A stretch of 64,000 bases of DNA, taken from contig CAJXJY010000001.1 in NCBI GenBank assembly GCA_913055875.1, positions 310,001 to 374,000 of the forward strand, read 5' to 3'. Each line of letters opens with the position of its first letter. Positions within the stretch are counted from its first letter, which is position 1. Position numbers and translations under genes: made by a program. Under the pieces are notes generated by a model, which had not been told where the DNA came from, searched no databases, and saw only the letters and a list, made by a program, of their open reading frames with translations. Below, piece after piece: positions 34,873-44,689 of the stretch. This stretch comes from an uncultured Altererythrobacter sp. GTDB taxonomy: Bacteria; Pseudomonadota; Alphaproteobacteria; Sphingomonadales; Sphingomonadaceae.

Positions 34873-35822
34873 GCGCCGGTAATCCCGATACCGTAGGAGG
34901 CGAGCTTCATCGCCGGTTCGAGCTTCGCGCGTGCGAGCCTGCCTGCGATTGCGATCACCGCCAGCGTCGCCGCCACCACCAGCAATTGCCCCGCCTCGAC
35001 CCCCAGATTGAACGCGAGCAGCGCCGCGGCGATATCGCTTTCGGGCAGGCCGATTTCCTTCAGCGCGCCGGCGAAGCCGAAACCGTGCAGCAGGCCGAAC
35101 AGGAAGGCGACCACCCACGGGAAGCGCATGGCGAGGCTCGGACTGTCGGGATCGCGCTTCACGATCTCGACCGCGAGGAAGACGATGCTGAGCGCGATCA
35201 GCACCTCGACCGGCCGCTGCGGCATCGACAGCAGGCCGAGCGAGGCGCCCGCCAGCGTCAGCGAATGCGCCACGGTGAAGGCGGTCGCCGCGATCACCGC
35301 ACGCCGCCACTGGCGCAGCAGCAGCACCAGTGCAATTACGAACAGCAGGTGGTCCCAGCCCTCGAGGATATGCTCGACCCCAAGCGCGAAATAGGTCCGC
35401 CATATGGGCGGTGGCTCGGCCTCGTCGGCGATCGTGGCGGCAGGCTCGGCGGCGGTCAGCCGCAGCGCCTGCATCGGTGCGCCGAGCGGAATCACGCGCA
35501 CCAGCATGTCGTCTTGTCCGAGCATGCCTCCGAAACCGATCCGCTGTCCGCCGAGCGGCCCGTCGCAACGCATCATGGCCTGGCCGAGTACGGCGCCGCC
35601 CGCTCCACCTTGCCGCACCTCGCCTTCGTAGCGGCAATTGGCGGGTATTGCCGGGGGCGGCGGCGAGGCTTGGGGCGCTACCGCATAGGGCTGCTTCCAC
35701 GCCAGCGCCCATTCGCCCGGCGCGGTTTCGGTCAGTTCGAGATAGCCCGGGCGCAACTCGTCGGCGCGCGCGGGGGACGCAGCCGCGAGCAGCAGCGCAA
35801 GCAGGGCGAACCACCACCTCAC
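34842..35822 (-). CDS. HupE/UreJ family membrane protein
   Basis: A 326-residue protein: signal peptide (to about residue 20, PARADE), a periplasmic domain of ~120 residues, then six helices of the HupE/UreJ_2 family starting YFALGVEHILEGWDHLLFVI, with FTVAHSLTLAGASLG and FGLLHGFGFAGAL. HupE relatives take up nickel; this two-domain form (with an N-terminal soluble part) is of unknown substrate. It is the last gene of the DUF3604-PpiC-HupE operon and starts with a GTG overlapping the PpiC stop. Confidence 0.85.
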   Translation of the reverse strand: MRWWFALLALLLAAASPARADELRPGYLELTETAPGEWALAWKQPYAVAPQASPPPPAIPANCRYEGEVRQGGAGGAVLGQAMMRCDGPLGGQRIGFGGMLGQDDMLVRVIPLGAPMQALRLTAAEPAATIADEAEPPPIWRTYFALGVEHILEGWDHLLFVIALVLLLRQWRRAVIAATAFTVAHSLTLAGASLGLLSMPQRPVEVLIALSIVFLAVEIVKRDPDSPSLAMRFPWVVAFLFGLLHGFGFAGALKEIGLPESDIAAALLAFNLGVEAGQLLVVAATLAVIAIAGRLARAKLEPAMKLASYGIGITGAYWLVDRLVG

Positions 35823-36610
35823 CGCTCGACCGTCACCTCGTAGGCGTCGCGCAGCACGCGGTAGGCCTCGTCCTCGCGTCGATCCTTCGTGGCTGCGCGC
35901 CAGTCTGTTTCGACGCGGTCGCGGATATCGCCGAGCGGCGGAACGGTTCCGGGGGCGCGTGCCCGCACCCGGACCAGATGCCAGCCGAACCCGCTCGCGA
36001 CCGGCCCCTGCCAGTCACTACCCGGCTCAAGTCCGTCGAGCCCTCTGCGGAAAGCAATGCCGAAGCGATCCTCGACCTGTTTGCGGCGTTCGTTTTCGAC
36101 GGCAGCCGGGAGCGAGATCGCTTCGCCTTCGCGGTCGCCCGATGCGAGCGCGCTCTCGGCATCCTCGCGCCCGGCGAAATAGCGCTGGTCGAAGCTGTAG
36201 CGCGTGTCCTCGGCGAAGCGCTCGGGATGGTTGTCGAGCCATTGCTGGAGCGTTGCGTCGGAGACCGCCGCGGTCTCGGCCATGCTCCCGGCGAGATAGT
36301 CCATCTTGTTCGCCAGCCGCTTGCGCAGCACCGCATCGTCGCGGTCGAGACCGAGCCGCAGCGCCTCGCGATACAGCACTTCCTCGCGGATGAAGCGTTC
36401 GGTCAGCGCGTCGAGTTCGGCATCGGTCGGCGGACGGCTCATCGTCCGCTCCCATTGCAGCGCGAGCCGCGCGCGGTCCTCCTGCGTCACGGTGATGCTG
36501 CGGCTGGCGGGATCGACCTCTTCGCCCTGCCAGGCGAGCAGCAGGACAATCGCCGCGCCCGCGGCGAGGAAATGGACCAGCGGTTCGCGCGTCCAGCCGG
36601 GAAGCGTCAT
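35819..36610 (-). CDS. Membrane-anchored PpiC-type peptidyl-prolyl isomerase
   Basis: A 263-residue protein: helix at residues ~12-28, then a SurA-like N-terminal region (DAELDALTERFIREEVLYRE, ALRLGLDRDDAVLRKRLANK), and a parvulin-like part ending GPVASGFGWHLVRVRARAPG. It should fold or assemble envelope proteins. The parvulin domain is degenerate compared with PpiC. It overlaps its neighbours on both sides (ATGA upstream, GTGA downstream), so it works with the DUF3604 and HupE proteins. Confidence 0.82.
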   Translation of the reverse strand: MTLPGWTREPLVHFLAAGAAIVLLLAWQGEEVDPASRSITVTQEDRARLALQWERTMSRPPTDAELDALTERFIREEVLYREALRLGLDRDDAVLRKRLANKMDYLAGSMAETAAVSDATLQQWLDNHPERFAEDTRYSFDQRYFAGREDAESALASGDREGEAISLPAAVENERRKQVEDRFGIAFRRGLDGLEPGSDWQGPVASGFGWHLVRVRARAPGTVPPLGDIRDRVETDWRAATKDRREDEAYRVLRDAYEVTVER

Positions 36611-38568
36611 CCCCGACCGGGCCGGTTGCGCATGTTGCGCCGCACGGTCTGGGCAGGCTCGGCGGCGGGGTTCAGCCAGATCGGAGAGCTGTAGGCGCGC
36701 TCCTGCGCGACCGCGTCGGCCATCGCGTCCTCGGGCAGTTCGAGACCGTACAGGACCGCGTCGAACAGCGTCCAGCGCGGGGTCGGGATTTCGAGCACGC
36801 GGACGTAGTAGAAGGCGCGCTGGCCCTCGCGGTAGTCGGGATCGGTCCACACGCTGCGCAATTCGGCGGCGCCGATCGTGTTGGTGTAGGTCGCGTCGTC
36901 GCGGTTCACCGTGTCGCCGACTGCTGGCACCTTGCCGCCGACACGCGCGCGCTCGTCCATGTCGGACCACACTACGTCGTAGACCTTCTCGCCGGTGGTT
37001 CCGTCTTCATTCGTCCAGCCCTTGACGATCTGCACTCGGTCGAGATTGGCGCCGTCGGGATCCTTCAGCGCGGAGATCATGAAGACCGGCGCCTCGCCCT
37101 CGTCGGCGAGATTGCCGCCCATCGGCACGCCCTCGCTATAGCCCTTGCGCACCCAGTCGCCGTCCCAGTCCTCTTCGGTAAAGCCGAACCCGCCGAACAG
37201 CCGCACCACCATGCGCGGGCCGGTGGTGGCATAGACCTCGCGGCGCAGCATCGCGTCGAAGATTTCGGCGCGGGTGTTGGCGCGCGCCCACACCGCGGCG
37301 TAGCCGCCCGCGAGATAGTGCCAGCCGAACCGTCCCTCGCGCGTGCCGAGATTCTGCGATTGCAGCGCGCGGCCCTCCATCGGCTCGTTGCCGGTATGCT
37401 TGCCGAAGAAGTTGTCCTCGTCGCCGGTCGCGAGCGTGGTGTGGCTGTCGGTCGAGCCGATCATGCCGAAGGCGTAGGGGTTGGCGCCGGTGCGCTGCTC
37501 GATCGACAGCCCGTTCTTGAGCGCCTCGCGCAAATATTCGCCTGCGAACATCGACTCGTCCTTGCGCGCGGTGAGCGGAAGGTTGCCGAGGTCCCAGCCG
37601 AGATCGCCGAAGCTCGCGAACTCGTCGTTGGGCGAGAGGAAGGGGTGGCTCTCGCTGTCGCCCTTGATCTGCGTCGCCTCGACCACCGGTTCGCGCTCGG
37701 CTCGGCGGCGCGCATAGTCCGCCGACATCGGTCCGCCATTCGGTCCGGTCAGTTCGAACATCAGCCCGTTGGAGAGGTTCGAATTGTGCGGGATCGCGAG
37801 CACCTTGCCGCCGGTCGCCCGCTCGTAATTGTCCATGTAGTCCCACAGCCCGGTGACCTCGGTCGAGAGGCCGGGATAGGGCAGCACGGTGCTGGTCCGC
37901 TCGTAGCCGTCGCGGAACATCACCACCCGGTGGAGATTGTTGCCGTCGGGCATCAGCGTGTACTCGAACCCGGCGAAGGCGGTGAACACGCCGGGCTCGT
38001 AATATTTGTCGAGCGTGGCGAGATGCGCGGCCCAGATCTCGCGCGTGTTCTCCTCGTTGTCCTCGGCATTGGTCATCGCCGGCGGCAGGTTGTCGTTGGC
38101 GGCGGCGGTGATCATCTCGCCAATCGCGCGCTGCGACTGCTCGGGCGATTCGTGCATCATGTCGTACCAGCGCAGCAGCGTGTCGTCGCCCATCGCCACC
38201 ACCCCGATCCGCGGTGCATCGTACAGGCGGCGGGTCGCCCCGAGCCCGTCCGAATGATCGGCGATGACGAGGAAATCGAGCGGGCGGGCGAGCTTCGCCT
38301 TCACGCCGGTGGTCGATTCGACCTCGTCGCCGCGCGCGAATTGCAGCGCCGCCTCGGGCCCGAGCCGGTTGCCGAAGCCGAACGCGTCGACCGAATTGTC
38401 GGTGTGGAGGTGGGTGTCGCCCCAATAGGGCCGCTCGGGAAATTCGCTAAGTTCTACCGCCGCTTCCTGCTCGGCGCGGGTTGCGCCCTGCGCGCCCGGA
38501 TCGTCGCAGGCGGCGAGGCTCAGGGCCAGTGCCAAAGCGGTGGTCGAAGCGAGAATGCGCTGCATCAT
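36607..38568 (-). CDS. DUF3604 lipoprotein
   Basis: A 653-residue protein with a lipoprotein signal (LALALSLAACDD, Cys about 21). The DUF3604 domain starts RPYWGDTHLHTDNSVDAFGF, a PHP-like metal-binding start (His-x-His, Asp), followed by LDFLVIADHSDGLG and later MIGSTDSHTTLATGDEDNFF and GGYAAVWARANTRAEIFDAM. These motifs suggest a metal-dependent phosphoesterase- or amidohydrolase-like enzyme on the cell surface or in the periplasm; the reaction is unknown. It leads an operon with PpiC and HupE, a grouping typical of this family. Confidence 0.88.
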   Translation of the reverse strand: MMQRILASTTALALALSLAACDDPGAQGATRAEQEAAVELSEFPERPYWGDTHLHTDNSVDAFGFGNRLGPEAALQFARGDEVESTTGVKAKLARPLDFLVIADHSDGLGATRRLYDAPRIGVVAMGDDTLLRWYDMMHESPEQSQRAIGEMITAAANDNLPPAMTNAEDNEENTREIWAAHLATLDKYYEPGVFTAFAGFEYTLMPDGNNLHRVVMFRDGYERTSTVLPYPGLSTEVTGLWDYMDNYERATGGKVLAIPHNSNLSNGLMFELTGPNGGPMSADYARRRAEREPVVEATQIKGDSESHPFLSPNDEFASFGDLGWDLGNLPLTARKDESMFAGEYLREALKNGLSIEQRTGANPYAFGMIGSTDSHTTLATGDEDNFFGKHTGNEPMEGRALQSQNLGTREGRFGWHYLAGGYAAVWARANTRAEIFDAMLRREVYATTGPRMVVRLFGGFGFTEEDWDGDWVRKGYSEGVPMGGNLADEGEAPVFMISALKDPDGANLDRVQIVKGWTNEDGTTGEKVYDVVWSDMDERARVGGKVPAVGDTVNRDDATYTNTIGAAELRSVWTDPDYREGQRAFYYVRVLEIPTPRWTLFDAVLYGLELPEDAMADAVAQERAYSSPIWLNPAAEPAQTVRRNMRNRPGRG

Positions 38569-38657
38569 GGCTTTCCTCCCTCGCGTGCGCCCGTACCGGC
38601 GGCATCGCTGCGAGGAAGCATGCCAGAGTTTACGTCAGCGTCAAGTTGGCGGGTGTC

Positions 38658-38798
38658 CTAGAGTCGTTTTCAGCTTCGCTGAATCGGCACCGGCCCGCTC
38701 CCCCACCCGGCCACCCATAGGTTACTATAGTCGGGGCGGCCGGGTGGGGGAGCGGGCCGGTGCCGTATCCGTTTCAGCTTTGCTGAAACAGAGTCTAG
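38658..38798. repeat. Palindromic element copy 7 (short-flank type)
   Basis: Flanks CTAGAGTCGTTTTCAGC (left) and GCTGAAACAGAGTCTAG (right) are imperfect inverted repeats. The core has the usual stem with one mismatch and loop ATAGGTTACTATAGTC. The right-hand CTAG provides the stop codon of the minus-strand exoD-like gene. Same layout as copy 5. Confidence 0.88.
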
Positions 38799-39397
38799 CC
38801 CCCGCTCCCCATCGAGGCGAAGGAGGCGATCGCGACCGCCACCGCACCGCCGCTGAGCACGCTCGCGATCAGCATCAGCAACCCGTCGCGCACCAGCAGG
38901 GCAAGCCCGAACGAGGCGATCGCCAGCATCGGTGCGGAGCTGGCGAAGGGGAGGAATTCGAGCGGCGGCACCGTGGCGCACAGGGCCAGGATCATGACTG
39001 CGGCGAGCTTCACCGGCCAGCCCTTCGTCAGCCAGGTGAAGCGGCCCTTGAACCAGTGGTCGATCCGCGCTGCGGTGCCTTCGAGCCGGTGCGCCCATTT
39101 GTTCAGCCTGTCCGCGGACAGCGCGCGTTTCTCGATGAAACCCGGCACCCAGACATGCTCCTTGCCGAACAGGATCTGTACCGCGATCGAGGCGATCAGC
39201 AGAGCGAGCACGGTAGGCACGCCCGGGATCCCGCCGACCGGCGACAGCTCGATCAGCGGCAGCAGCACCAGCAGCGGGCCGAAGCTGCGCGAACCGAACT
39301 CGTCGAGCGCATCGCCGAGACACACCTTCTCGCGGTGATCGGTGAGATCCTCGATCCCCTCGACCACCTCTTCCATGCTGTGCGGTTCTTCGCTCAC
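38795..39397 (-). CDS. ExoD family membrane protein
   Basis: A 200-residue protein with about four helices in the C-terminal two-thirds. The ExoD pattern is clear: GSRSFGPLLVLLPLIELSPV, GGIPGVPTVLALLIASIAVQ, LFGKEHVWVPGFI and the repeat around FLPFASSAPML. ExoD affects exopolysaccharide synthesis and alkaline tolerance in rhizobia; the mechanism is unknown. Start GTG at 39397 (MSEEPHSMEEV); the ATG seven codons on is an alternative. Confidence 0.88.
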   Translation of the reverse strand: MSEEPHSMEEVVEGIEDLTDHREKVCLGDALDEFGSRSFGPLLVLLPLIELSPVGGIPGVPTVLALLIASIAVQILFGKEHVWVPGFIEKRALSADRLNKWAHRLEGTAARIDHWFKGRFTWLTKGWPVKLAAVMILALCATVPPLEFLPFASSAPMLAIASFGLALLVRDGLLMLIASVLSGGAVAVAIASFASMGSGG

Positions 39398-39450
39398 GTG
39401 CCGACAACGGGCAGGGCGGGCATTGGCTCCCGGAGCGCTCGGCGTGTTTG

Positions 39451-39697
39451 TTTTCCGGCGGTGACGAGGCCTATCACTTGGTCGCAAACATCGGACCGCC
39501 GGGTGCGGCACCGGCCCACTCCCCCGCCCTTCCACCCTTAGGTTACTAAAGTCGGGGTGGAAGGGCGGGGGAGTGGGCCGGTGCCGCAAGCTCATGACGG
39601 AGGTCATGAGCGCACCCGACAAGGACTCCGGGTGGGGGCGTGGGCCGGTGCCGCAAGGAAAGCACGGAGGTGCTTTCCGCACGCAACCAAGAACTCC
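39451..39697. repeat. Palindromic element copy 8 plus half copy
   Basis: This occupies most of the 353-base gap between the divergent exoD-like and glpD genes. A complete forward copy (39451-39628) runs from TTTTCCGGCGGTGACG to ACAAGGACTC, with a stem rewritten on both sides (CCCGCCCTTCC opposite GGAAGGGCGGG) and loop TTAGGTTACTAAAGTCG. Half of another forward copy follows (39629-39697): CGGGTGGGGGCGTGGGCC, the small hairpin GGAAAGCACGGAGGTGC, and ACGCAACCAAGAACTC. The glpD promoter must lie in or close to this repeat. Confidence 0.88.
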
Positions 39698-39750
39698 CGC
39701 GGCAGAGTGCCGCTTCTACGCAGCCGAAAACACCGCTAGGGCCGGCGCCC

Positions 39751-41220
39751 ATGCAGGACCTTCTCGTCATCGGCGGCGGTATCAACGGCGCGGGGATCGC
39801 GCGCGATGCGGCGGGGCGCGGGCTCTCGGTGACGCTGGTCGAGAAGGACGATCTCGCCAGCCATACCTCCTCGGCCAGCACCAAGCTGGTGCACGGCGGC
39901 CTGCGCTATCTCGAACATTACGAATTCCGGCTGGTGCGCGAATCGCTCGCCGAGCGCGAGGTGCTGCTCGCCGCCGCGCCGCATATCGTGTGGCCGCTGC
40001 GCTTCGTGCTGCCGCACGATGCCGGGTTGCGGCCGCGATGGATGCTGCGGCTCGGCCTGTTCCTGTACGACCGGATCGGGGGCTTCCGCTCGCTGCCGGG
40101 CAGCCGCGCGGTCGATCTGCGCGCGCACCCGCACGATGCGATCCTGCAGGACCGCTTCGCGCACGGGTTCGAATATTCGGATTGCTGGGTCGACGATGCG
40201 CGGCTGGTCGCGCTCAATGCGGTCGACGCGAAGGAACGCGGCGCCACGATCCTCACCCGCACCGAATGTATCGGGCTGGAGCGCAAAGGCGATCGCTGGA
40301 TCGCAACCTTGCGCGACGGCGACGGCGACGAAACCCGGATCCAGGCGCGCGTCGCGGTCAATGCGGCGGGGCCGTGGGTCGACGATATCGCCGATCTCGC
40401 CACCGGCGGGCGCGCCGAGGCGCATTTGCGACTGGTCAAGGGCAGCCATATCGTCATCCGCCGCAAGTTCGCCGGCGAACACGCGTATATCTTCCAGAAC
40501 CGCGACGGGCGGATCGTGTTCGCGATCCCCTACGAAAGCGATTTCACCCTGATCGGGACCACCGACCAGCTGTTCGAGGGCGATCGCGATGCGGTGGCAA
40601 TCTCCGATGCCGAAACCGACTACCTGTGCGCGGCGGCAAGCGAATATTTCCGCGAGCCGGTGACGCGCGGCGATATCGCTTCGACCTATGCCGGGGTGCG
40701 GCCACTCTACGAGGACAATGCGAGCAGCAATTCGACCGTCACCCGCGACTATGTATTCGCAGTCGATGCCGAGGGCGGCGCACCGCTGCTGAGCGTCTAT
40801 GGCGGCAAGATCACCACCTATCGCCGGCTCGCCGGGCACGCGCTGGAGAAGCTTGCACCGCATCTTCCGATGCCGGGCGCGTGGACGCGCGATGCGCATC
40901 TGCCGGGTGGCGAGATCGGCGATTTCGCCGCCTTCCTCGCCGATCTTCGCCGCGCTCGGCCATGGCTCGGTGAGGCCCTGTCGCTGCGGCTGGCGCGCGC
41001 CTATGGCGGACGGACCGTGCGCCTGCTCGGCGATGCCGCTTCGCTCGACGATCTCGGAGAGCACTTCGGCGGCGAATTGTACGAGGCCGAATTGCGCTAT
41101 CTGCGCGACGAGGAATTCGCCCGCACCGCCGAAGACGTGCTGTGGCGGCGTTCGAAGCGCGGCCTGCACCTGCCTGCCGCTACGGCAGCGCGGATCGAGG
41201 CGTGGTTCCACAAAGCTTGA
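39751..41220 (+). CDS. glpD: Glycerol-3-phosphate dehydrogenase
   Basis: A 489-residue FAD enzyme that oxidises sn-glycerol-3-phosphate to dihydroxyacetone phosphate at the inner membrane, passing electrons to quinone. The FAD-binding motif LVIGGGINGAGIARDAAGRG starts at residue 5; then SSASTKLVHGGLRYLEHYEF (FAD/substrate region), AVNAAGPWVDD and the C-terminal YGGKITTYRRLA and GLHLP. No glpK or glpF is adjacent; glpD stands 64 bases before putA, also a membrane-linked flavoenzyme. Confidence 0.96.
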   Translation: MQDLLVIGGGINGAGIARDAAGRGLSVTLVEKDDLASHTSSASTKLVHGGLRYLEHYEFRLVRESLAEREVLLAAAPHIVWPLRFVLPHDAGLRPRWMLRLGLFLYDRIGGFRSLPGSRAVDLRAHPHDAILQDRFAHGFEYSDCWVDDARLVALNAVDAKERGATILTRTECIGLERKGDRWIATLRDGDGDETRIQARVAVNAAGPWVDDIADLATGGRAEAHLRLVKGSHIVIRRKFAGEHAYIFQNRDGRIVFAIPYESDFTLIGTTDQLFEGDRDAVAISDAETDYLCAAASEYFREPVTRGDIASTYAGVRPLYEDNASSNSTVTRDYVFAVDAEGGAPLLSVYGGKITTYRRLAGHALEKLAPHLPMPGAWTRDAHLPGGEIGDFAAFLADLRRARPWLGEALSLRLARAYGGRTVRLLGDAASLDDLGEHFGGELYEAELRYLRDEEFARTAEDVLWRRSKRGLHLPAATAARIEAWFHKA

Positions 41221-41284
41221 TCGCAGCCGGAACCGGGTCCAAGTGGGCGCGCTTCAGGACAACACCCGCAAGAGTCGCCTGCCT

Positions 41285-44200
41285 ATGACCCATCCCGCCC
41301 CGCTCGACCGCACCCAGCTGCGCCAGGCCTATCGGCAGGAGGAGCAGGCGTGCGTCGATGAACGGTTGCGACAGGCCGCGCCCGTTTCCGCGCTGCACGA
41401 AGATGCGGCGGCGCTGGCGGCGAGGCTGATCGGCGGAGCGAGACAGCGCAAGGCGAGCGGGATCGACGCGTTCCTGCACCAGTTCGGGCTCGATACCGAG
41501 GAAGGCATCGCGCTGATGTGCCTCGCCGAGGCCTTGCTGCGCGTACCCGACTCGCGCACCGCCGACGCGCTGATCCGCGACAAGATCGGCGATATCGACT
41601 GGTCGGAGCATCTTGGAGAAAGCTCCTCGACCTTCGTCAACGCCGCGACCTTCTCGCTGATGCTGACGGGCGAGGTGCTAGAACGACCCGAGGAACACCA
41701 GCGCGGCATGGGGCGCACCCTTCGCAACACCATGAACCGGCTCGGCGAACCGGTCATCCGCAAGGCGACGCTGCAGGCGATGCGGATTCTCGGCGGTCAG
41801 TTCGTGTTCGGCCGCACGATCGGCGAGGCGCTCAAGCGCGCCGCCCCCGAACGCGCGCGCGGGCTGACGCACAGCTTCGACATGCTCGGCGAGGCGGCGA
41901 TGACGATGCGCGACGCCGAACGCTACCGCGTGGCCTACGAGCACGCGATCGAGCGGCTGGCGGGCGAGACCGACGGCGCCATCGCGACCTCGCCGGGCAT
42001 TTCGGTCAAGCTGTCGGCGCTCTATCCGAAATACGATTTCCTCCACGCCGCGGCGGCAACCGAATTCCTCGTACCGGTGCTCAAATCGCTCGCGATCAAG
42101 GCGCGCGAGGCGGGGATGCATTTCACCATCGACGCCGAGGAGGCCGAACGGCTCGAACTCTCGCTCGACATCTTCGAGCAGCTCGTCGCGGACGACGAGA
42201 TCTTCGCGGGCAACTGGCAGGGCTTCGGCCTTGCGGTGCAGGCCTACCAGAAGCGCGGCGCCCCGCTGTGCGACTGGGTGGTCAAGCTTGCGCGGCGGCA
42301 CGGGCGGCGGCTGATGGTACGGCTGGTCAAGGGCGCCTACTGGGACACAGAGATCAAGCTGAGCCAGGTCGGCGGCTATCCCGATTTCCCGGTCTTCACG
42401 CGCAAGATCTCGACCGACGTCTCGTTTCTCGCCTGCGCCGCGAAGCTGCTCGGCGCGCCCGAGGCGATCTATCCCGCCTTCGCCACCCACAACGCCTATA
42501 CGATCGGGGCGATCAAGGCTTTGGCCGGTCCGGACAACCAATATGAGTTCCAGCGCCTCCACGGCATGGGCGAGGATATCTATGCTGAACTCGCCGCGCA
42601 GGAAGGCAATCGCAAGACACCGGTACGCATCTACGCGCCGGTGGGCTCGCACAAGGACCTGCTCGCCTATCTCGTCCGGCGGCTGCTGGAAAACGGCGCC
42701 AACAGCTCGTTCGTCAACCGGATGGCCGATGCCGAGGTGCCCGTCGCCGAGCTGACCACCGATCCGGTCGCCGAACTCGCCGCGCTCGAGCCGAAGCGCA
42801 ACCCGGCGATCCCGCTGCCCGCCGACATCTTCCCGAACCGCGTCAACAGCGCCGGGGTCGACCTCGCCGACCCGCTCGTGCGCGAGCCGCTGCTGCAACG
42901 GCTGCGCGCGCTCGATGCGCGGCACTGGCATGCCGAGCCGACCTTCTGCTCGCCCGAGGAAGGCGAGATCGCACCGATCACCCAGCCGCAGGACCTGACC
43001 CACGAGGTCGGCACCAGGCGCGATGCACTGCCCGAGGAGGTCGATGTCGCGATCACCCGCGCGATGCATATCCAGCCCGGCTGGGACCGGCTCGGCGGCG
43101 AGAAGCGCGCGCTGCTGCTCGAAGCCGCAGCGGACAATTTCGAGGCGCATACCGACGAAATCCTCTCGCTGTGCCGGCGCGAGGCCGGGAAGACGCTGCA
43201 GGACGCGGTGCTCGAACTGCGCGAGGCGGTGGATTTCCTGCGCTACTACGCGGTCGAGGCGCGGCGGCTGTTCACCGCGCCGCATCCGCTGCCCGGCCCG
43301 ACCGGCGAGGAGAACCGTCTAAGCCTGCACGGCCGCGGCGTGTTCGCCACGATCAGCCCGTGGAATTTCCCGCTGGCGATCTTCATCGGCCCGGCGGCCG
43401 CGGCGCTGGCCGCGGGCAATGCGGTGGTTGCCAAGCCGGCCGAGCAGACCCCGCTGATCGCTGCGCTGGCTGTCAAGCTGTGCCACGAAGCGGGCATTCC
43501 CGAGGAGGTGTTCCAACTGCTCCCGGGCGCCGGCGAGGTCGGCCAGCTGATCACCTCGGACCCGCGCATCGCCGGGGTCTCCTTCACCGGCTCGACTGAG
43601 ACCGCGCACGCGATCAACCGTTCGCTCGCCGCGCGCGACGGGCCGATCGCAACGCTGATCGCCGAGACGGGCGGGCAGAACGCGATGATCGTCGACAGCT
43701 CGGCGCTGCCCGAACAGGTGACGCGCGACGTCGTCGCCAGCGCCTTCCAGAGCGCGGGCCAGCGCTGTTCGGCGCAGCGCATGCTCTATCTGCAGGACGA
43801 CATCGCCGACGAGATGATCGAAATGATCCGCGGCGCGTTCGAGACGCTGGTGATCGGCGATCCGGAGGAATTCGATACCGATGTCGGCCCGGTTATCGAT
43901 CCTGACGCCAAGGCCGCGCTGGAACGCCACGTCGCGCGGCGGCGCAAGAACGGACGCACCGTGTGGCGGCGCAAATTGCCACGCGGGTTGTCGGACGGGT
44001 GCTTCGTCGCACCGACGATGATCGAGATGGATTCGATCCTCGATCTCAGGCGCGAGAATTTCGGGCCGATCCTGCACGTCGCGCGCTATCGGGCGGACGC
44101 CCTCGAACGCGTGATCGACGATATCAATGCGACCGGCTACGGCCTCACGCTCGGCCTGCACAGCCGCATCGACGCGGTCCGCGCTTTCGTCGAGGCGCGG

Positions 44201-44398
44201 GCGAAGGTCGGCAATTTCTACGTCAACCGCAACCAGATCGGCGCCGTGGTCGAGAGCCAGCCTTTCGGCGGCGAGGGCCTGTCGGGCACCGGCCCCAAGG
44301 CGGGCGGCCCGCATTACGTTGCGCGTTTCGCGACCGAGCGGGTGGTGTGCATCGACACCACCGCGGCGGGCGGGAACGCCTCGTTGCTGGCGAGTTAG
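41285..44398 (+). CDS. putA: Bifunctional proline dehydrogenase / P5C dehydrogenase
   Basis: A 1037-residue PutA that oxidises proline to glutamate. The N-terminal proline dehydrogenase barrel (FAD) includes ISVKLSALYPKYDF, FTIDAEEAERLELSLDIFEQ, RLVKGAYWDTEIK and FATHNAYTI. The C-terminal aldehyde dehydrogenase has the catalytic Cys828 (QSAGQRCSAQR) and Glu794 (AETGGQNAM), with SPWNFPLAIFIG and FTGSTETA for NAD. There is no N-terminal ribbon-helix-helix, so it does not act as its own repressor. It is shorter than E. coli PutA for that reason and because it lacks the C-terminal extension. Start ATG 41285. Confidence 0.96.
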   Translation: MTHPAPLDRTQLRQAYRQEEQACVDERLRQAAPVSALHEDAAALAARLIGGARQRKASGIDAFLHQFGLDTEEGIALMCLAEALLRVPDSRTADALIRDKIGDIDWSEHLGESSSTFVNAATFSLMLTGEVLERPEEHQRGMGRTLRNTMNRLGEPVIRKATLQAMRILGGQFVFGRTIGEALKRAAPERARGLTHSFDMLGEAAMTMRDAERYRVAYEHAIERLAGETDGAIATSPGISVKLSALYPKYDFLHAAAATEFLVPVLKSLAIKAREAGMHFTIDAEEAERLELSLDIFEQLVADDEIFAGNWQGFGLAVQAYQKRGAPLCDWVVKLARRHGRRLMVRLVKGAYWDTEIKLSQVGGYPDFPVFTRKISTDVSFLACAAKLLGAPEAIYPAFATHNAYTIGAIKALAGPDNQYEFQRLHGMGEDIYAELAAQEGNRKTPVRIYAPVGSHKDLLAYLVRRLLENGANSSFVNRMADAEVPVAELTTDPVAELAALEPKRNPAIPLPADIFPNRVNSAGVDLADPLVREPLLQRLRALDARHWHAEPTFCSPEEGEIAPITQPQDLTHEVGTRRDALPEEVDVAITRAMHIQPGWDRLGGEKRALLLEAAADNFEAHTDEILSLCRREAGKTLQDAVLELREAVDFLRYYAVEARRLFTAPHPLPGPTGEENRLSLHGRGVFATISPWNFPLAIFIGPAAAALAAGNAVVAKPAEQTPLIAALAVKLCHEAGIPEEVFQLLPGAGEVGQLITSDPRIAGVSFTGSTETAHAINRSLAARDGPIATLIAETGGQNAMIVDSSALPEQVTRDVVASAFQSAGQRCSAQRMLYLQDDIADEMIEMIRGAFETLVIGDPEEFDTDVGPVIDPDAKAALERHVARRRKNGRTVWRRKLPRGLSDGCFVAPTMIEMDSILDLRRENFGPILHVARYRADALERVIDDINATGYGLTLGLHSRIDAVRAFVEARAKVGNFYVNRNQIGAVVESQPFGGEGLSGTGPKAGGPHYVARFATERVVCIDTTAAGGNASLLAS

Positions 44399-44405
44399 GT
44401 TTTGG

Positions 44406-44609
44406 TTTTCCGGCGGTGAGGAGCTCCCTGCTCCGGCGGTGACGCGACTTGTCACTGCGTGGCAAGTGTCGGCCCGCCGGGGCTGTTCCGTCCCACGCCC
44501 CCACCCGGCCACCCATAGGTTACTATGTTCGGGGTGGCCGGGTGGGGGCGTGGGACGGAACAGCCAAGGATCGGACGGAGGTCCGATCCGCACGCAACAA
44601 GAACTCTCG
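44406..44609 (+). repeat. Palindromic element copy 9 (forward)
   Basis: Follows the putA stop after seven bases. The left flank is partly duplicated (CCGGCGGTGAGGAG then CTCCGGCGGTGACGCG). Stem arms pair GCTGTTCCGTCCCACG with CGTGGGACGGAACAGC, one base pair changed from the copy 1 stem on both sides; loop ATAGGTTACTATGTTCG. The small hairpin ATCGGACGGAGGTCCGAT and CACGCAACAAGAACTC finish it. Confidence 0.9.
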
Positions 44610-44689
44610 CAGCGCCGCCTCAGCGAAACGCAAAGCCACGCCGGACTTTCAGTAGAGGTTCACCCACCGCTTTGCTAAAGGCCGCGGCC

